DNA of 64,000 nucleotides from Musa acuminata AAA Group (GCF_036884655.1 NC_088330.1:27840001-27904000), one strand, 5' to 3'; numbered from the stretch's first letter, positions 27,641-39,234 are shown. Numbers and translations are program-made. The notes: generated by a model from the letters alone, not told the origin.

Positions 27641-28310
27641 TAGACAATATATGTAAACTTAGACAATATATGTATTTCAGTATCATTTTTTTGTAAAGTG
27701 ATATGCTAATAGGCTACTCCTGGTATAATCGATTTCCAAGGTGTGAGAAGTTAATGACTCTTGTCCAGTAATGATCTTAAAGAGACTCTTGTTGGATGTA
27801 GAGCTCCCATACAAGTTGTAAAATAATTAAGTTATGTCCAACAACTTCAGCCAATCACATTGGTAGGGACTCATGTAGTGTCAAAAATATTATCGTATGG
27901 GGGTGGAGGCTTATCAAGAAGTATAACTTAGTTTATATTAATTTAAACAGCTTAGTCTAGAACCATCCCATGAACTGTGCATCTCAATCACTAGTGATAT
28001 TATGCAGAACTTCCCAATACTTCAACACATTCTTCATTACTAACTTGGCAGTCTCCTCTATTGAGCAATATAGGGGTGCAATAATTAATGTTGCATGCTT
28101 TTAAAAACTAATCGACCACTATGAGTATTGATCCAAGCCCCCCTACCATCGATAAGTTTGATATGAAGTCAAAGGAAATGCTCTCCTATAGTTTAAAAAA
28201 TCTCATTGGCTTCCACTACTTTGTCTTATCTGGCGAATAAGGTATGTCTGAACATATTTCTCTATATTAGTCCCTATATTCGGTCAATAGAAGATCCTCT
28301 CCATGAGAGC
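27641..28310 (-). pseudogene. Ty3-gypsy integrase remnant, antisense
   Basis: The minus strand reads, with stops and shifts, an integrase core: about 28170-28100 is DFISNLSMVGGLGSILIVVD (DFIxGLPxxxGxxSIxVVVDRxSK), and further parts run down to 27660. It is collinear with the copy split between 56338-56680 and 51940-52149, and unlike that copy it has no insertion, so it serves as the empty site for the 52150-56335 insertion. A small triplication of 'aatatatgtattt/aacttagac' occurs about 27636-27680. Confidence 0.7.
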
Positions 28311-28399
28311 TAATGTCAGGTGAATGCTTGGATGTCTTACCCAAAGGGAATTATATACTCTCTTAAGAGTTCACACCTCAAATTGTCTGCTCAGAACAT

Positions 28400-28820
28400 T
28401 GTTGAATCTCGGATTTTGATGATGAAACTAATTGATAGTATTTATCTTATCGGTATTTTGAGTGACACAAGAAGCTTTAATCAGGGAGAGATAATTAAAA
28501 GTAGGAAGAATCATGTTGTGTCGGAGTGGAACATGTCAAAAGATTAGACGTCAAGCCGAAGGATCGGTCGATGTATCAACAGAAGGCTTCAGGCCATAAG
28601 TTCAGGCATTAGGCTAAGAAGAGCGAAAATTACACCAAGAAAATCAGAGTTGCAGAGGTCAACTAACCGATTGGGCAATAGGCCGCAAGAGAGGACGATG
28701 CGCCGAAGAATCGGACGAAGCGTCGATGAACCAATGACATTCCGGACCACATTTGATTAGCTTTGTAATTATTGTCTAAATCGAAGTTGGTTTTAATTAT
28801 ATAGGAATAAAACCCTTTTC
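28400..28820 (+). mobile_element. 5' part of a SIRE-type LTR, truncated
   Basis: Begins tgttgaatctcggattttga at 28400 and matches the inverted copy 57640-58043 closely for about 400 bases (shared 'agtgacacaagaagctt', 'gccgaaggatcg(g/a)tcga', 'caataggccgcaagagagga', 'gatgaaccaatgaca'). It is cut where the second minisatellite block begins. The 3' part, with the TATA box and C-run, is missing. Confidence 0.75.
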
Positions 28821-28823
28821 CTT

Positions 28824-30165
28824 CTTGGGAGCGTCGAGTTTTCTAACATTGGGTGTGGGTCAAGTTTCCCGACTTAAGTGCCTTAGACATATTTTCCTTG
28901 ATGCCTCCGTCGTAGTGGACATCTGGTGTAGGTTGAGTTTCTCGACTCATATATCTCGGGTATATTTTGCTCGATGCCTCCATCGTAGCGGGTATCTTGG
29001 TGTGGGTCGAATTTTCTAACTCACATGTCTTGTGCACATTTTGCTCGATGCCTCCACGATAGCGAGTATCTTGGTGTGGGTCAGATTTCTTGACTCACAT
29101 ATATCGGGCATATTTTACATGATGCCTCCATCGTAGCAGCCATCTGGTGTCAGTCATGTTTCTCAACTTGCACATCTCAAGCATATTTTGCCCAATATCT
29201 CCACCGTAGTGGACATCCAGCCCGACTCACATCTAGCATGAGTTGTGTTTTTTGATTCACGTATCTTAAACATATTTTGCCCGATGTTTCCATCATAGTA
29301 GACATCTAGCATGGGTTGAGTTTCTCGACACATACTCCTCATGCACATTTTGTCTGATGCATCTGTCATAACGGATATGTTGGTGTGGCTTGGATTTCCT
29401 AATTCACACATCTCGGACATATTTTACTTGATGTCCCAATCGAAGTGGATATCTAGCGTGGGTTGGATTTCCTAAATTATACATCTCGAGCATATTTTGT
29501 CTGATGCCTCCATCGTCGTGAATATCTAGCATGGGTCGAGTTTCCTGACTCGTATGCCTCGGGCACATTTTTTCCGTTGCTTTTGCCATAGCGGGCATCT
29601 TGGAGTAGGTCGAATTTCCTTACTTGTACATCTTGGTCAGATTTTGCTCGATGCCTCCATCGTAGCGAACATCTAGCATGGGTCGAGTTTTCTGGCTCGC
29701 ATATCTCAGGCATGTTTTGCCCGATGCCTCCATCATAAAGGACATCTAGCATGGCTTGAAGTTCCCAACTCACATGCCTTGGGCACATTTTGCTTGATGC
29801 CTCCACTATAGCAGGTATCTTAGCATCGATCAAATTTCTCGACTCACATCTCAAGTACATTTTGCCCGATGCCTCCATTGTAGCATACAATTGGCATAGG
29901 TCGGGTTTCTTATCTCATTCACTTCAGGCACATTTTGTCTTATGCCTCCATCATAACGGGGATCTTGGCATGAGTCGGATTTTTCGACTCACACATCTCG
30001 GGCACATTATGCCTAATGCCTCCATCATAGTGGGTATCTTGGTGTAGGTTGGATTTTCTGACACACATCTTTGGCTCATTATGCCCTATGCCTTTGCCAT
30101 AGCGGGTATCTTGGTGTGGGTCGGATTTTTCAACTTATACATCTCTGGCACATTTTGCCCGATGC
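28824..30165. repeat. 74-bp minisatellite, array 2 (about 18 units)
   Basis: Near-identical to 25246-26590 over its whole length, with the same order of variant units, so it arose by duplication of the whole block, not by independent amplification. Differences are mostly single bases. Long minus-strand ORFs (29477-29890, 29404-29598) are repeat artefacts. Confidence 0.88.
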
Positions 30166-30432
30166 CTCCACCGTAGTAGGCCTTCATCTCCTGCCATAGT
30201 GGATCTTGGGCTTCCGCCATGGCGGGCCTTTGTCTCCTGCCAGGGTGGATCTCAAACTTACGCTATAGCGGGCCTTTGTTTCCCGCCATAGTGGATCTTG
30301 GGTTTCCGTTGTGGCTGGCTTTCATCTCCCATCAAAGTAGATCTTGGGTTTTCATTGTGACGGGCCTTCATCTCCCGCTATAGCGGATCTTGAGCTTCTG
30401 TGGCGAGCCTTCATCTCCCATCGTAGTGAATC
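30166..30432. repeat. 46-bp minisatellite adjoining array 2
   Basis: Collinear with 26591-26862, with a few small differences, including a short deletion in the last full unit (about 30395-30400). Contains the same ccgccatggcgg palindrome near 30216. Confidence 0.8.
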
Positions 30433-30439
30433 CTATTTA

Positions 30440-31411
30440 TATTAAAAAAAGGATAAAATTCCCTTGCCCACTGGGTGTAACACCCCATCCTTGGTATTAA
30501 ACAACTAACTTTATTTAATTATTCCCATCGTATAAAAAATCACCATGACAAGGTTTCTAAAAATCAAATACCGCATCGAAGATGGATTCGATGAAGAGGT
30601 ACGCACACACGTCTGAATTCTACGAACTAATCTTATTTTCTAAAGATCTCTGCGCAATGAAGGGGTCTTTTCGAGCAGTGAACCTGATCTAATTTTGCAT
30701 GATACTTCTTGCTAGAAGGGCATCTAGATATTAGATGCGACAACATTTAGGAAACCAGCTAGGTTGGAATGACTTCGTCGCATTGGATTGGCGACTATTT
30801 CTGACACCACCAGAAACAAAATCTAGTGATAGCATCAACATTATTGACCTAAGATCTATCGTTGTCCATCAGAACTCCTGAAAGATCTACCACTATTAAA
30901 AAGACAATACAACAATAGTGTTCGTGCTCTGCGTTCACATGAATCAATTACATAGGTCACACCACTGATCGAGAATAGACGGAAACTAAGAGTCTGAACC
31001 ATTAGATGAGAACGTTGTACTGCCACTCCTTACAAGTTGGCGCTGACACACCTCAGAGAATTCCACCATATCCACCACATCACAGGACACACATAATAAG
31101 AAAATTCTCAAACAATTTGAATGTTGTTTTCTTCATGGATACAGAGAAAGAGTGTTAGACCAAACAAATCTTATGTTTATGTTTTGTTATTAATTCTTTA
31201 ATATAAGAATCGTCAACATTAATTGATGATTTTGTATTTGCACACGTTTACATGTCAGAAATTTGACCATAATATATACATGAAATCTTTACAAAAAATT
31301 AAAACTCCATCGATGAAACACAGTTATCCTTGGCAAGAAATTGAAGCTTTAAAGTTGAACCGTGACTATATCAAACTAATATAGTTCTCCTGCTTTCTGT
31401 GTTTTTCTTTC
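30440..31411. other. 3' flank of the intact F-box gene, duplicated at 62755-63740
   Basis: Shared blocks with 62755-63740 in the same order include 'tgcatgat(a/g)ctt', 'ctatttctgacacc(a/g)', 'agcatcaacattattgacct', 'gatctaccactatta' and 'gttcacatgaatcaattaca'. The two have diverged by many substitutions and indels. No gene is seen within the flank itself. Confidence 0.7.
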
Positions 31412-32485
31412 TCAAATCAAATTTGGAGTGATCCATAACCGCCTGTTAATAGAAAATGATCCTCTGGATACTATGCGGATGCTATGTTTTTCTATGAAGT
31501 AAACATCTCGTGACCAATTGTCAATGAAATATATAGAGTTGCCACAACATTTGGCTTCAGGAGACGAGATTGATATGGTTTGATTATTCTTATTTTTCAA
31601 GAATAATGTTTGATCACCCAAGCTCTCCATCTTGATCCAAATCTCATTCTTTAAGTCCAGTTGAAATAAAATGACATTAAGCTCCTTTGAGTTATCACGG
31701 TCAGCCGTAAAAAATAAAGACGAATGAATGCAAACCAACAATATCTTTCCGCCAGATTCAACTAAGGTCAAATCATACTCCATCAAGTTATCGATATCTA
31801 TGGGAGGTGGCACATCCAATTTTTTGACCCGTAGAGGACGGACTTGGAAAGTCACTAACTCAAAGTCAGGGACAACTATAGCATAGAATTGCTCTTGGAT
31901 TCTGATGATTGATTTATAAAATCTACCATTCACATTTTTCTCTATGTTCCATGATTTGTCTCCTGGCCTCCAAATGTAGAGATTCTTAGCATCAACTAGG
32001 AGAAGGATGCAATCAGGATTCGTCGGAGGCGATGACATGTGAAGGAAAAATGCACCTGGACAATTGAGTGCAGGGAGGTCCAATCGTGCCCGAGAGAAAG
32101 GATTCAATAGAGAGACTATGTCACTTTGTTTGGACCTCAACACAAGCCAACCATGTGAGGCGTCACCGTTGAACTTTCTTCCACGAAAAAAACTAGGGAT
32201 CTCGATCTTAAACGACATGTTCTCATCTATTATGCTTTGTAGGGTGTAGAAATCATCGGCAATGATTAACAACCATGGGATCTTGCTCATGGTTGGGTCG
32301 TATCGAGGGGCTGTGGCTCGCCAATTCTTACATGTGGTGCTCAGGCGCACAGCATCCTTGGGATTCATACGCATTAACACCGACTCCACAATATCGATAG
32401 GAATGCTCCTAGTGACAGCCTTATCCCCCTGCATTCTCTTCTTCTTACTCTGTTGCTCCTTCGCAAATCTGCTATTAATCCACAC
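31412..32485 (-). CDS. F-box/DUF295 protein, copy 2 (intact)
   Basis: A single-exon minus-strand gene of 357 codons, ATG at 32485, stop at 31412. After a basic N-terminus (KEQQSKKKRMQGDK), residues 27-60 form a degenerate F-box (SIPIDIVESVLMRMNPKDAVRLSTTCKNWRA), expected to bind SKP1 in an SCF ubiquitin ligase. The middle has SHGWLVL (about 108-114) and NPFSRARLDLPAL, and the C-terminal half matches the DUF295 pattern (VTFQVRPLRVKKLDVPPP, ESGGKILLVC, FQLDLKNEIWIKMESLGDQTLFL, CCGNSIYFID). DUF295 F-box genes are a large, fast-evolving plant family, often species-specific; the substrate is unknown. The 5' flank has TATA-like 'cttaaatag' on the gene strand (about 32770). Two broken or partial relatives lie at 13.2 and 63.7 kb in the same orientation. 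Confidence 0.88.
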   Translation of the reverse strand: MWINSRFAKEQQSKKKRMQGDKAVTRSIPIDIVESVLMRMNPKDAVRLSTTCKNWRATAPRYDPTMSKIPWLLIIADDFYTLQSIIDENMSFKIEIPSFFRGRKFNGDASHGWLVLRSKQSDIVSLLNPFSRARLDLPALNCPGAFFLHMSSPPTNPDCILLLVDAKNLYIWRPGDKSWNIEKNVNGRFYKSIIRIQEQFYAIVVPDFELVTFQVRPLRVKKLDVPPPIDIDNLMEYDLTLVESGGKILLVCIHSSLFFTADRDNSKELNVILFQLDLKNEIWIKMESLGDQTLFLKNKNNQTISISSPEAKCCGNSIYFIDNWSRDVYFIEKHSIRIVSRGSFSINRRLWITPNLI

Positions 32486-33600
32486 ACACTTCAGGATAAC
32501 GAAGAATATAAAAACTAGTCTACTCTACACTAACGTAGTTGAGGAGGAAGTTGGAAAAGAAAGTGCATATTCGACAAACATTTATAATTGCTTCCAGGAC
32601 GTGAAATAGTAATTCATATGGAAATTAATAGAAACTGAGAGAATGAAGAAAAAAGAGAGAAGACTTACTTGGTTAGAAATAGAAGACGGATGTCTAAACC
32701 CTGGGGGTGTTCATTGCATTTCGCCTGGTACTGTGCTTGGGCCAATTCTGTCGATCGTATCAATTGTTGTGCTTAAATAGGGATCGATGTCTCCTACGTT
32801 TAAAGAAGTGACTCAAATTTGGATTGCATTAGCTGTATTGTTGGAGTCTCTTATTGTCAAGAAGGATTATATACAATATGTCTTATATGAATAACTTACT
32901 ATCATTTTCATAAAAGCATATTAAGAATGATACATATAATTGATTTTCACTTTACTATACTACCATGAATATGTAAATAAAATCTTATTTGTTCATTTTT
33001 GTAATTAAGGAATGCAATAAAAAATATGGAGATTTGGTCACCTCCTTGCATAAATTCACACGTTGAGCGAATGACACTGTATCATTCAGATCGCGGTATC
33101 ATAGCTTTAGCCATCATCTCACAATTTCTGCTTCATTGTATTATACAACATACATATATACATACATATATACCCACATGTACGTGTGGTGCGGCAAAAG
33201 TGATCGTTCAATTCCAGGATCTCATTTGTTTGTAGATAGATCTTATTGACGAACACACCTCCTTTAGCCAACCGAGCATATTCGCTATTACTTCAAGAGG
33301 AACGTCAACAATTAAATTAAACTGCTACTCTTGCGATCAAGAGAACCCCAACATACACGACGGCCTGTGTGCGCCGTCTTTGTCATGCCAATGTTATTCT
33401 TGAATAGGGATTGACTTATCCTATGCTTGAACATGTGACTCAAATTTGGAATCACATCAGTGGTAGAGTTCGAGTACTATACACTTACGGATTCATGTTT
33501 ATAATTAAACTTAATTTAGAATTCTCTTGTATTATAGAAAGGTACCATGAAAAGGTGTATAAAAATCAAAGGTTGCCTAGGCTAAAGATATCATGAAAAG
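32486..33600. other. 5' flank of the intact F-box gene, with an extra internal copy
   Basis: 32640-33070 matches 14440-14960 upstream of copy 1. Further out, 33380-33470 again resembles the proximal promoter segment: 'tcttgaatagggat...gtgactcaaatttggaatcaca' compared with 32770-32835. So a promoter-flank fragment is repeated without a gene. 33150-33390 corresponds to 24090-24350. No RNA gene or ORF of note. Confidence 0.6.
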
Positions 33601-33960
33601 ATGCCTGAATCTTTGGATAGATGCTTGACATTGAATATGACATTTCATGAAATCCATAAGACATTGAATGTGGGCTTTGCTTAGCATCATGTCTGCAGCC
33701 TCGCTCGGTATCACGTCCACGGCTTTGCCTGTTGACAGTTCATTTGTGGCTTCGTCCGTGACTTTGCTCGATGTCATGTTCATAGCTTTGTTTGTGGCTT
33801 TGCTTGACATTGCATTCATGGGCTCAACCATCATCTGCGACTTTTTGTCATCTACAGCCTCGACCATTGTCTGCAACTTCGTTTGTCACCCACAATCTTA
33901 AATCGGCCATCTCAAATCGAACCATCAAGAACATGAGAATCACTCATCCGATAAGGGTCC
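33601..33960. repeat. Irregular short repeats (ggcttcg/gctttg...)
   Basis: Loosely repeated segments such as 'gtggctttgcttgacattgc', 'gcttcgtccgtgactttgct' and 'atgtcatgttcatagctttg', spaced about 30 bases apart, from 33690 to 33830. Overlapping ORFs on both strands reflect this composition. I do not recognise a family. Confidence 0.4.
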
Positions 33961-33979
33961 AACCATGTAACCACAACTT

Positions 33980-34380
33980 CAACAAATGGATTGATGCCTC
34001 GAAGACACAAGGCATGAAATACATATTGGGAATCAACTTGCCCAAGTTGATCACTACGGACAATCCCCCCTTACTCAAAAACTTATGTGGTTCTCTTTTT
34101 CCCACCACCTTATAGGAAAATGCTAGAGAATGGTATTCCAAGCTGCCAGCGGTTTCCATTGTATCCTTTCCGATACTCATGATGATATTCGAACTCCATT
34201 TTATTAGTACTCATCACCCAAAGATAACAACGATAGCTCTCATTGTCATTTTGCGTGGTGAGGATGAATGTTGTGCATCTCATGTCTCAAAGTTCAATAT
34301 GGAGGGCCGTCAAGTGTCCAAGCCTCATTATTAGCAGCTCATCCATGCCTTTATCAATGGGATGAAGTCATCTCGTGTAA
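33980..34380 (+). pseudogene. Ty3-gypsy (Tat-like) gag remnant
   Basis: Frame pieces on the plus strand resemble the capsid-like domain of Tat/Retand-type gag. 34080-34113 gives LMCGSLFPTTL (usually ALMCRAFPTTL). It is followed after a stop by EWYSKLPAVSIVSF (usually WYSRLxxxSIxSF), then FELHFI and, near 34260-34380, a degenerate stretch ending AFINGMKS (usually AFLxGLKP). Only these islands are alignable, and stops interrupt them. No other domain of such an element adjoins. Confidence 0.45.
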
Positions 34381-34969
34381 CAACCTATTCCTAATTTCAT
34401 TCATATTATATATGAACGATTAGACTAGGATGTCACCATTAAATTTACTTCTGTTATCAATAATAATATAGCAAAAAAGTTGGCAATTTAAAATATATTT
34501 ACTTGCTAAGCAAAATGACATGACTTCACCTATACATAATAGTTTTTTAACAATTGTATATACATATTATAAACACATAGACCCCCAAACCACATGTATA
34601 TATTATCCAAAATTTATATACACATCCATATGCCTATAGATCATCATCTATATTTATGCTGGTATACGCTTGCAGAGGGACGATCTAACATAGTTCAAGT
34701 CAAACTCCAATTTGATCCTAATCAAACTAAACCAAGACCAGCTCAATGTCAAGCTCAAGAACATATTCAAGTCAACTCCATGCCTAAAATGTATTAAGTC
34801 TCTTTAAGTCCTACAGGCACTCTCTAAGTCTTAGCTACATTATGACTCTCCAAAGTCCTAACCTATCTAATACTCCACCCCTACTTCAATTATAAAAGAG
34901 GAAAGCTCCATCTAAAACATCCCCAAGTCAGCTCAATCTTAATTCTAGTAGTACTAGGAATAGGGCATT
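34381..34969. other. AT-rich sequence, nothing recognised
   Basis: No coding or repeat relationship to the rest of the window was seen in this stretch. The ORF 34594-34797 has low-complexity composition and no family features. Confidence 0.45.
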
Positions 34970-35844
34970 CCTTAACCAACTAGGAAAACCTCCAATACAA
35001 GCCTCCTATGGTTGCAAGGTACTAAGGAGAAAGCCTCGTATGATTAAGACTTTAGACGCCCGCAATCATATAAATCTAATGGGTTGCAACCCCCTTCAAG
35101 CATCCGAGAAGCGAGGAGAGAAAGAAGCCAAGTGGCCCTAAGCTAAGAAGAGAGGAGAGAAAGAGAGGAAGGGGTTGCATCCTTAATAGCTTTTTCCTAC
35201 CACGGCCCTTTTTTCCAAGCACCCTAATCTAGGCAACCCTTTTTCCTATCAGGATATTTACATATAACCTCCTATAGTTAGCTATGATTAGCATCCCGAT
35301 ATCTATATTTTAAAAAGTAGCATTGGGGTCCCTACAATTACGATGGTGAAATATTTTACTCCAATTCTTCTTACGTCGTTAACTTCATCGATGAAAAAAA
35401 TTACACGTGTTGTTATGTGCTAATGAAAAGGAAAAAAATATAATTTTATTATTTTTTAAATTATTAAATTTATATCACCTTCTCGCTCTAATCGATTTCC
35501 TCTTCCTCTCCTCTTTCCAATCTACTCTCACCCGTCATACCTGCTCGACCGTTGCACCTGCATTGCTTGATCGCTGCACCATACTTGCCCACCACCGCAC
35601 CTGCATTGCTCGCCTATTGTACCTTGCTCGCTTGTCACACTCACTCGCCCACTGCACCCTGCTCACTCGCCGCACTAGCTCGATTGTCGCCCCTACTCGC
35701 CCATTGCTCGCCTACTGAACCTTGCTTGCCCACCCCTCGATCGCAACACCTTCTCGCCCCCTACTCACCCTCTGCACCCCGCTCACACGCCGCACCCAAC
35801 TCATCTACTGCACCTGCTCGCCCACCGCTCTCCATAGGTGCAAG
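34970..35844 (+). repeat. Partial copy of the inverted-repeat element (left arm and start of interior)
   Basis: Matches 49066-49900 in order and orientation. First comes 'aaggtactaaggagaaagcc', then 'atcatataaatctaatgg', then the left inverted arm (about 35290-35520), then the start of the C-rich interior with repeated 'ctgctcgaccnntgcacc'-type words. It is cut by copia B at 35844. An extra 'aagcatccgagaagcgagga...' segment (35095-35170) is not in the other copy. The ORFs at 35407-35718 and 35552-35884 come from the low-complexity interior. Confidence 0.7.
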
Positions 35845-37453
35845 TGCTAGTCATAGGTGCCCAACAAGCCAATCACGTGATTGATGGCACGTGTGACTTG
35901 ACACAGAATCTTTTTGCTTATTATATTTTAGCATTTATCACTTTATATTAACTATTGCATCTATGCATGTATATATTGTAATATCCTTGGATCTGTACAA
36001 TGGGAATCGGATCGTGATGAGATCACGATAATGAGATCGATTTACCTTTAAACACATATCCTAAATATTCTCGGTCATAGGTTACTCGAGAGGGACATCG
36101 TGATAACCGGACAGACTGATATGCTATATACTCGTCTATATGATGGATGCAGCTGGTCTCATAGTTGCTCGTGTGGGAATACTAGGGATACAGTACAGGT
36201 GCTCATTGGAGAATGAGTTCACTAATTGATCCGCTTACGGAATGCTGGATGGTTGATGATGCTTTATAGTCAGACAGCAATTTCGTAGTCCTAGTGGTGT
36301 ATCTGGTCCTTAGACTTGAGACACCAAGGATGTCTTGTATGAGTGCTCCACTCTTTGATACCAGACTTATAGGTTTGGATGTCCCAGATCTAGTATAGTT
36401 GGTCATTGGGAGTGGCAGTCGATCTTACGAGGGCTATTGAATGTCGATAGAGGATCATCCACTCTCGGCATCATGAGAGGAATATCTCATGTGTTCTTGC
36501 TCAGACAAATCCCTAGCCAGGGTCATTTGGATTGAGAGAGAAAGAGTTCTCCGGGAGAATCCGATTAGAGCGAGACTCGAGAAGAAACCGTATGGGTTTG
36601 ACAGCATCATGCCCGATATACAGTCTCTGGGATATTAGATGGATGAGGCACTATAGGTATACGGTAACTGAGGATAGATAGGTCCAACGGATTGGATTCT
36701 ATTGTATCGTTTGGGGACTACGGCATAGTGGCCTAATACGTCCGTAGTCGATGAGTCGAGTAAATTATTATAGAGATAATAATTCACTAAGTTAGAAAGA
36801 GTTCTGACAGGTATGACTCACGACCAGCTCGATATTGGGCCTAAAGGGTCATACACATATGGTAGACATTGTGATGAGTAGAGGTTCGGATATGAGATAT
36901 CCGCCGGAGCCCCTATCTTATTGGAAATCCAATAAGCTCCTGAATTATTGGATCCCATGGACGAGATCCAATAACAACCCATGAGAGATTATTAGATAGA
37001 GATCCACTAATCTAAAAAGCTTGGGTAATTGGATGCAGATCCAATACCCACTAGGGGAGGATCCATTAGGGTTTGACAGGGAACCTCTATAAATAGGAGG
37101 GATTCAATGGTTCATAGGCTAGAGTCTTTGCTTGCCTCTCCTATTCTCCTCCCCTCTCCACCTCAGAGCAGGCCTAGAGTTTTGAGGAGCGTCATCGCAA
37201 CCCTATTGTGTGGATCACCGCTAGAGAGGAGGATTCTTAACCTCCTTCACCCTCTCTTAGAGATTTATAAGGAAATAGGGATATGCGATCTCCCTAGGTA
37301 ACACAATCTATTCTATACGCAGTTTGTTTTACGAATTTTTGTGCATCAATCTTCGCACGACGACGAACATCTTTTTGGGAAATTAGAGATTTTATTTTAT
37401 TTTTTCTTGTTCTTCCGCTGCGCATGTGATGTCGCCCCCAAGATTTCCCAACA
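35845..37453 (+). mobile_element. 5' LTR of copia B
   Basis: 1609 bp, TG...CA, same family as the copia A LTRs but opposite in orientation. Two CACGTG boxes at 35874-35879 and 35888-35893 follow a CCAAT box (about 35869-35873). TATA-like 'ctataaatagg' about 37087-37097. It is followed immediately by the primer-binding site. Confidence 0.88.
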
Positions 37454-38215
37454 ATGGTATCAGAGCCAGGTTGTTCATACTAATGATTGGTTTTGAACTA
37501 CGTGTGTTATGTTTAGGAAAAAAATTGACGTTAAATTGTTGACGCAATAGACGAGGAAGGGCAGCAACTATTGCTACCCTTGCTACGCTCTTAGATGGCT
37601 GCCTGATTGCTACCATCTTCATGCAAGCAGGCCGCCTACAATGGTGGCGCGCAAGGGCAGCACCCGTGGGTTGAGGCACCGTAGGGCAACAGTGCCTACA
37701 ACCGCTGCTCCCGCGGGGTGACACGTCGCAGGGCAGTGGCGCTTGTGGCCACTGCTCCCGTGGGCAAAACCCCGCAAGGGCGGCCGCCCGGCGAGGCAGC
37801 ACCGCCTGCGGGCGCTGCGCATGTGATGTCGCCCCCAAGATTTCCCAACAATGGTATCAGAGCCAGGTTGTTCGTGCTAATGATTGGTTTTGAATTGCGT
37901 GTGTTATGTTTAGGAAGAATTTTGATGTTAAATTGTTGACGCAATAGACGAGGAAGGGCAGCAACTATTGCTACCCTTGCTGCGCTCTAAGATGGCTGCT
38001 TGATTGCTGCCATCTTCATGCAGGCAGGCCGCCTACAATGGTGGTGCGCAAGGGCAGCACCCGTGGGCTGAGGCACTGCAGGGCAGCGGTGCCTGCAACC
38101 GCTGCTCCCACGAGGTGACACGCCGTAGGGCAGTGGCGCTTGTGGCCACTGCTCCCGTGGGCAAAACCCCGCTAGGGCAGTCACCCGGCGAGGCAGCACC
38201 GCCTGCGGGCGCTGC
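37423..38215 (+). repeat. Tandem duplication of LTR end, primer-binding site and leader (about 396-bp unit)
   Basis: 37423-37818 and 37819-38215 are collinear copies. Each starts 'gcatgtgatgtcgcccccaa', includes the LTR terminus 'gatttcccaaca', the primer-binding site and a GC-rich leader segment ending 'gcctgcgggcgctg'. The junction has the microhomology 'gctgcgcatg'. The second copy thus carries a second LTR terminus plus primer-binding site. Differences between copies are scattered, so it is not an assembly echo. Confidence 0.85.
37455..37467 (+). other. Copia B primer-binding site (initiator tRNA-Met)
   Basis: tggtatcagagcc is one base after the LTR end, complementary to the 3' end of plant initiator tRNA-Met, the standard primer for Ty1-copia minus-strand synthesis. 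A second copy lies at 37852-37864 within the duplicated leader. Confidence 0.85.
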
Positions 38216-39234
38216 CTCATGGGCAGAACCGCCCGCGGGGGCAACGCTACCCACGGGGGCAGCGCCCCGGCCTCATTACACATGCCGCCGTCATTAGGGT
38301 GGCGGCAGCAACAATAGCAGGGAAGGGGGAGAGGGGCTTAGGGTTTTAGGCAAAAAGATAGTTTTGCCTCTCGGAATTTGAGAAATTCTAATTTCTATCT
38401 TTTGTCCAAATTATGAAAATATCTCTAGGAATTCAAAAATTCCCTACATGTCCCTGATTTCAGAAAATATTAATTAATTTAAAGGTTTAGTTGATTATTA
38501 TTTTTTATTATTATCTAGCAGTCCTGCATGATAATGATTTATACATGTGATGTTTGATGTGTGGACGAATGATCATGGACTGTGTGATGTGTGTACTTGT
38601 GATTATTATTATTGGGGTCTATGAGCCTCCATAATATTTCTCGTTTATTATCGAGCCTGCGTACCTATGATTAAGTTGTAATCACATGAGGAGGTATAGC
38701 GGGAGCATGGATGCAATAGCAGAACCCACGAGACGGACGATCGCGATACATGAAGATGCATCGAGATGTCGATGGAACCGACGAGGACGAGATGGATGAT
38801 CATAGGGCATGGAGATGCACCGTTGCACACATAGATCTTGATGGGAGTAATTAGGCCTACTGACTCGGGCCTGATCACATTAGGTTGTGGTCCATGATCA
38901 TCTGGTGTGATTGCTTATACACATACTAGATATGTATATATATTTGCATGCGATGTAGATATATATTAAATATGTATATGTGTGACATGTCATATTAGGA
39001 GACCAAATCATAAAATCATCTCTCTCGATAATATTAAGTCGGTAAACGTGAGGCAATTAGATTGACCCGTGTGGCCTTCCATCGTTATAGGTAGGAACCA
39101 ATTCTCGGTGTAGGTTGAGTTAGTCGAGTCCCTCGAAGCTCACCTATATCGCGATTCGCTATCTTGCTTACGACATAGAGATGTCACCGGTGACCTGAGG
39201 ACATGGTATGCTTAGTCGAGTCCCTCGAGGGTAT
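38216..39234 (+). other. Remainder of the copia B leader
   Basis: GC-rich tail to about 38300, then 'caaaaagatagttttgcc' and AT-rich leader corresponding, inverted, to 20460-21240 in copia A and 41330-42130 in C. It includes two copies of the hairpin motif (tcgagtccctcga near 39124 and 39217). It stops at 39234 in the middle of the leader, where the inverted C block begins. No ORF. Confidence 0.7.

Noticed and set aside
35407..35884. Ser/Thr/Pro/Leu-rich ORFs, also at 49452-50080, considered as cell-wall-type proteins
   Set aside because: The repeated 'ctcgcccactgcacc' words give similar peptides in three frames and no signal peptide or family motif; it is low-complexity DNA inside a transposable element.
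37455..37467. tRNA-like sequence considered as a tRNA gene
   Set aside because: Only the 3'-end complement of initiator tRNA-Met is present; it is a primer-binding site.
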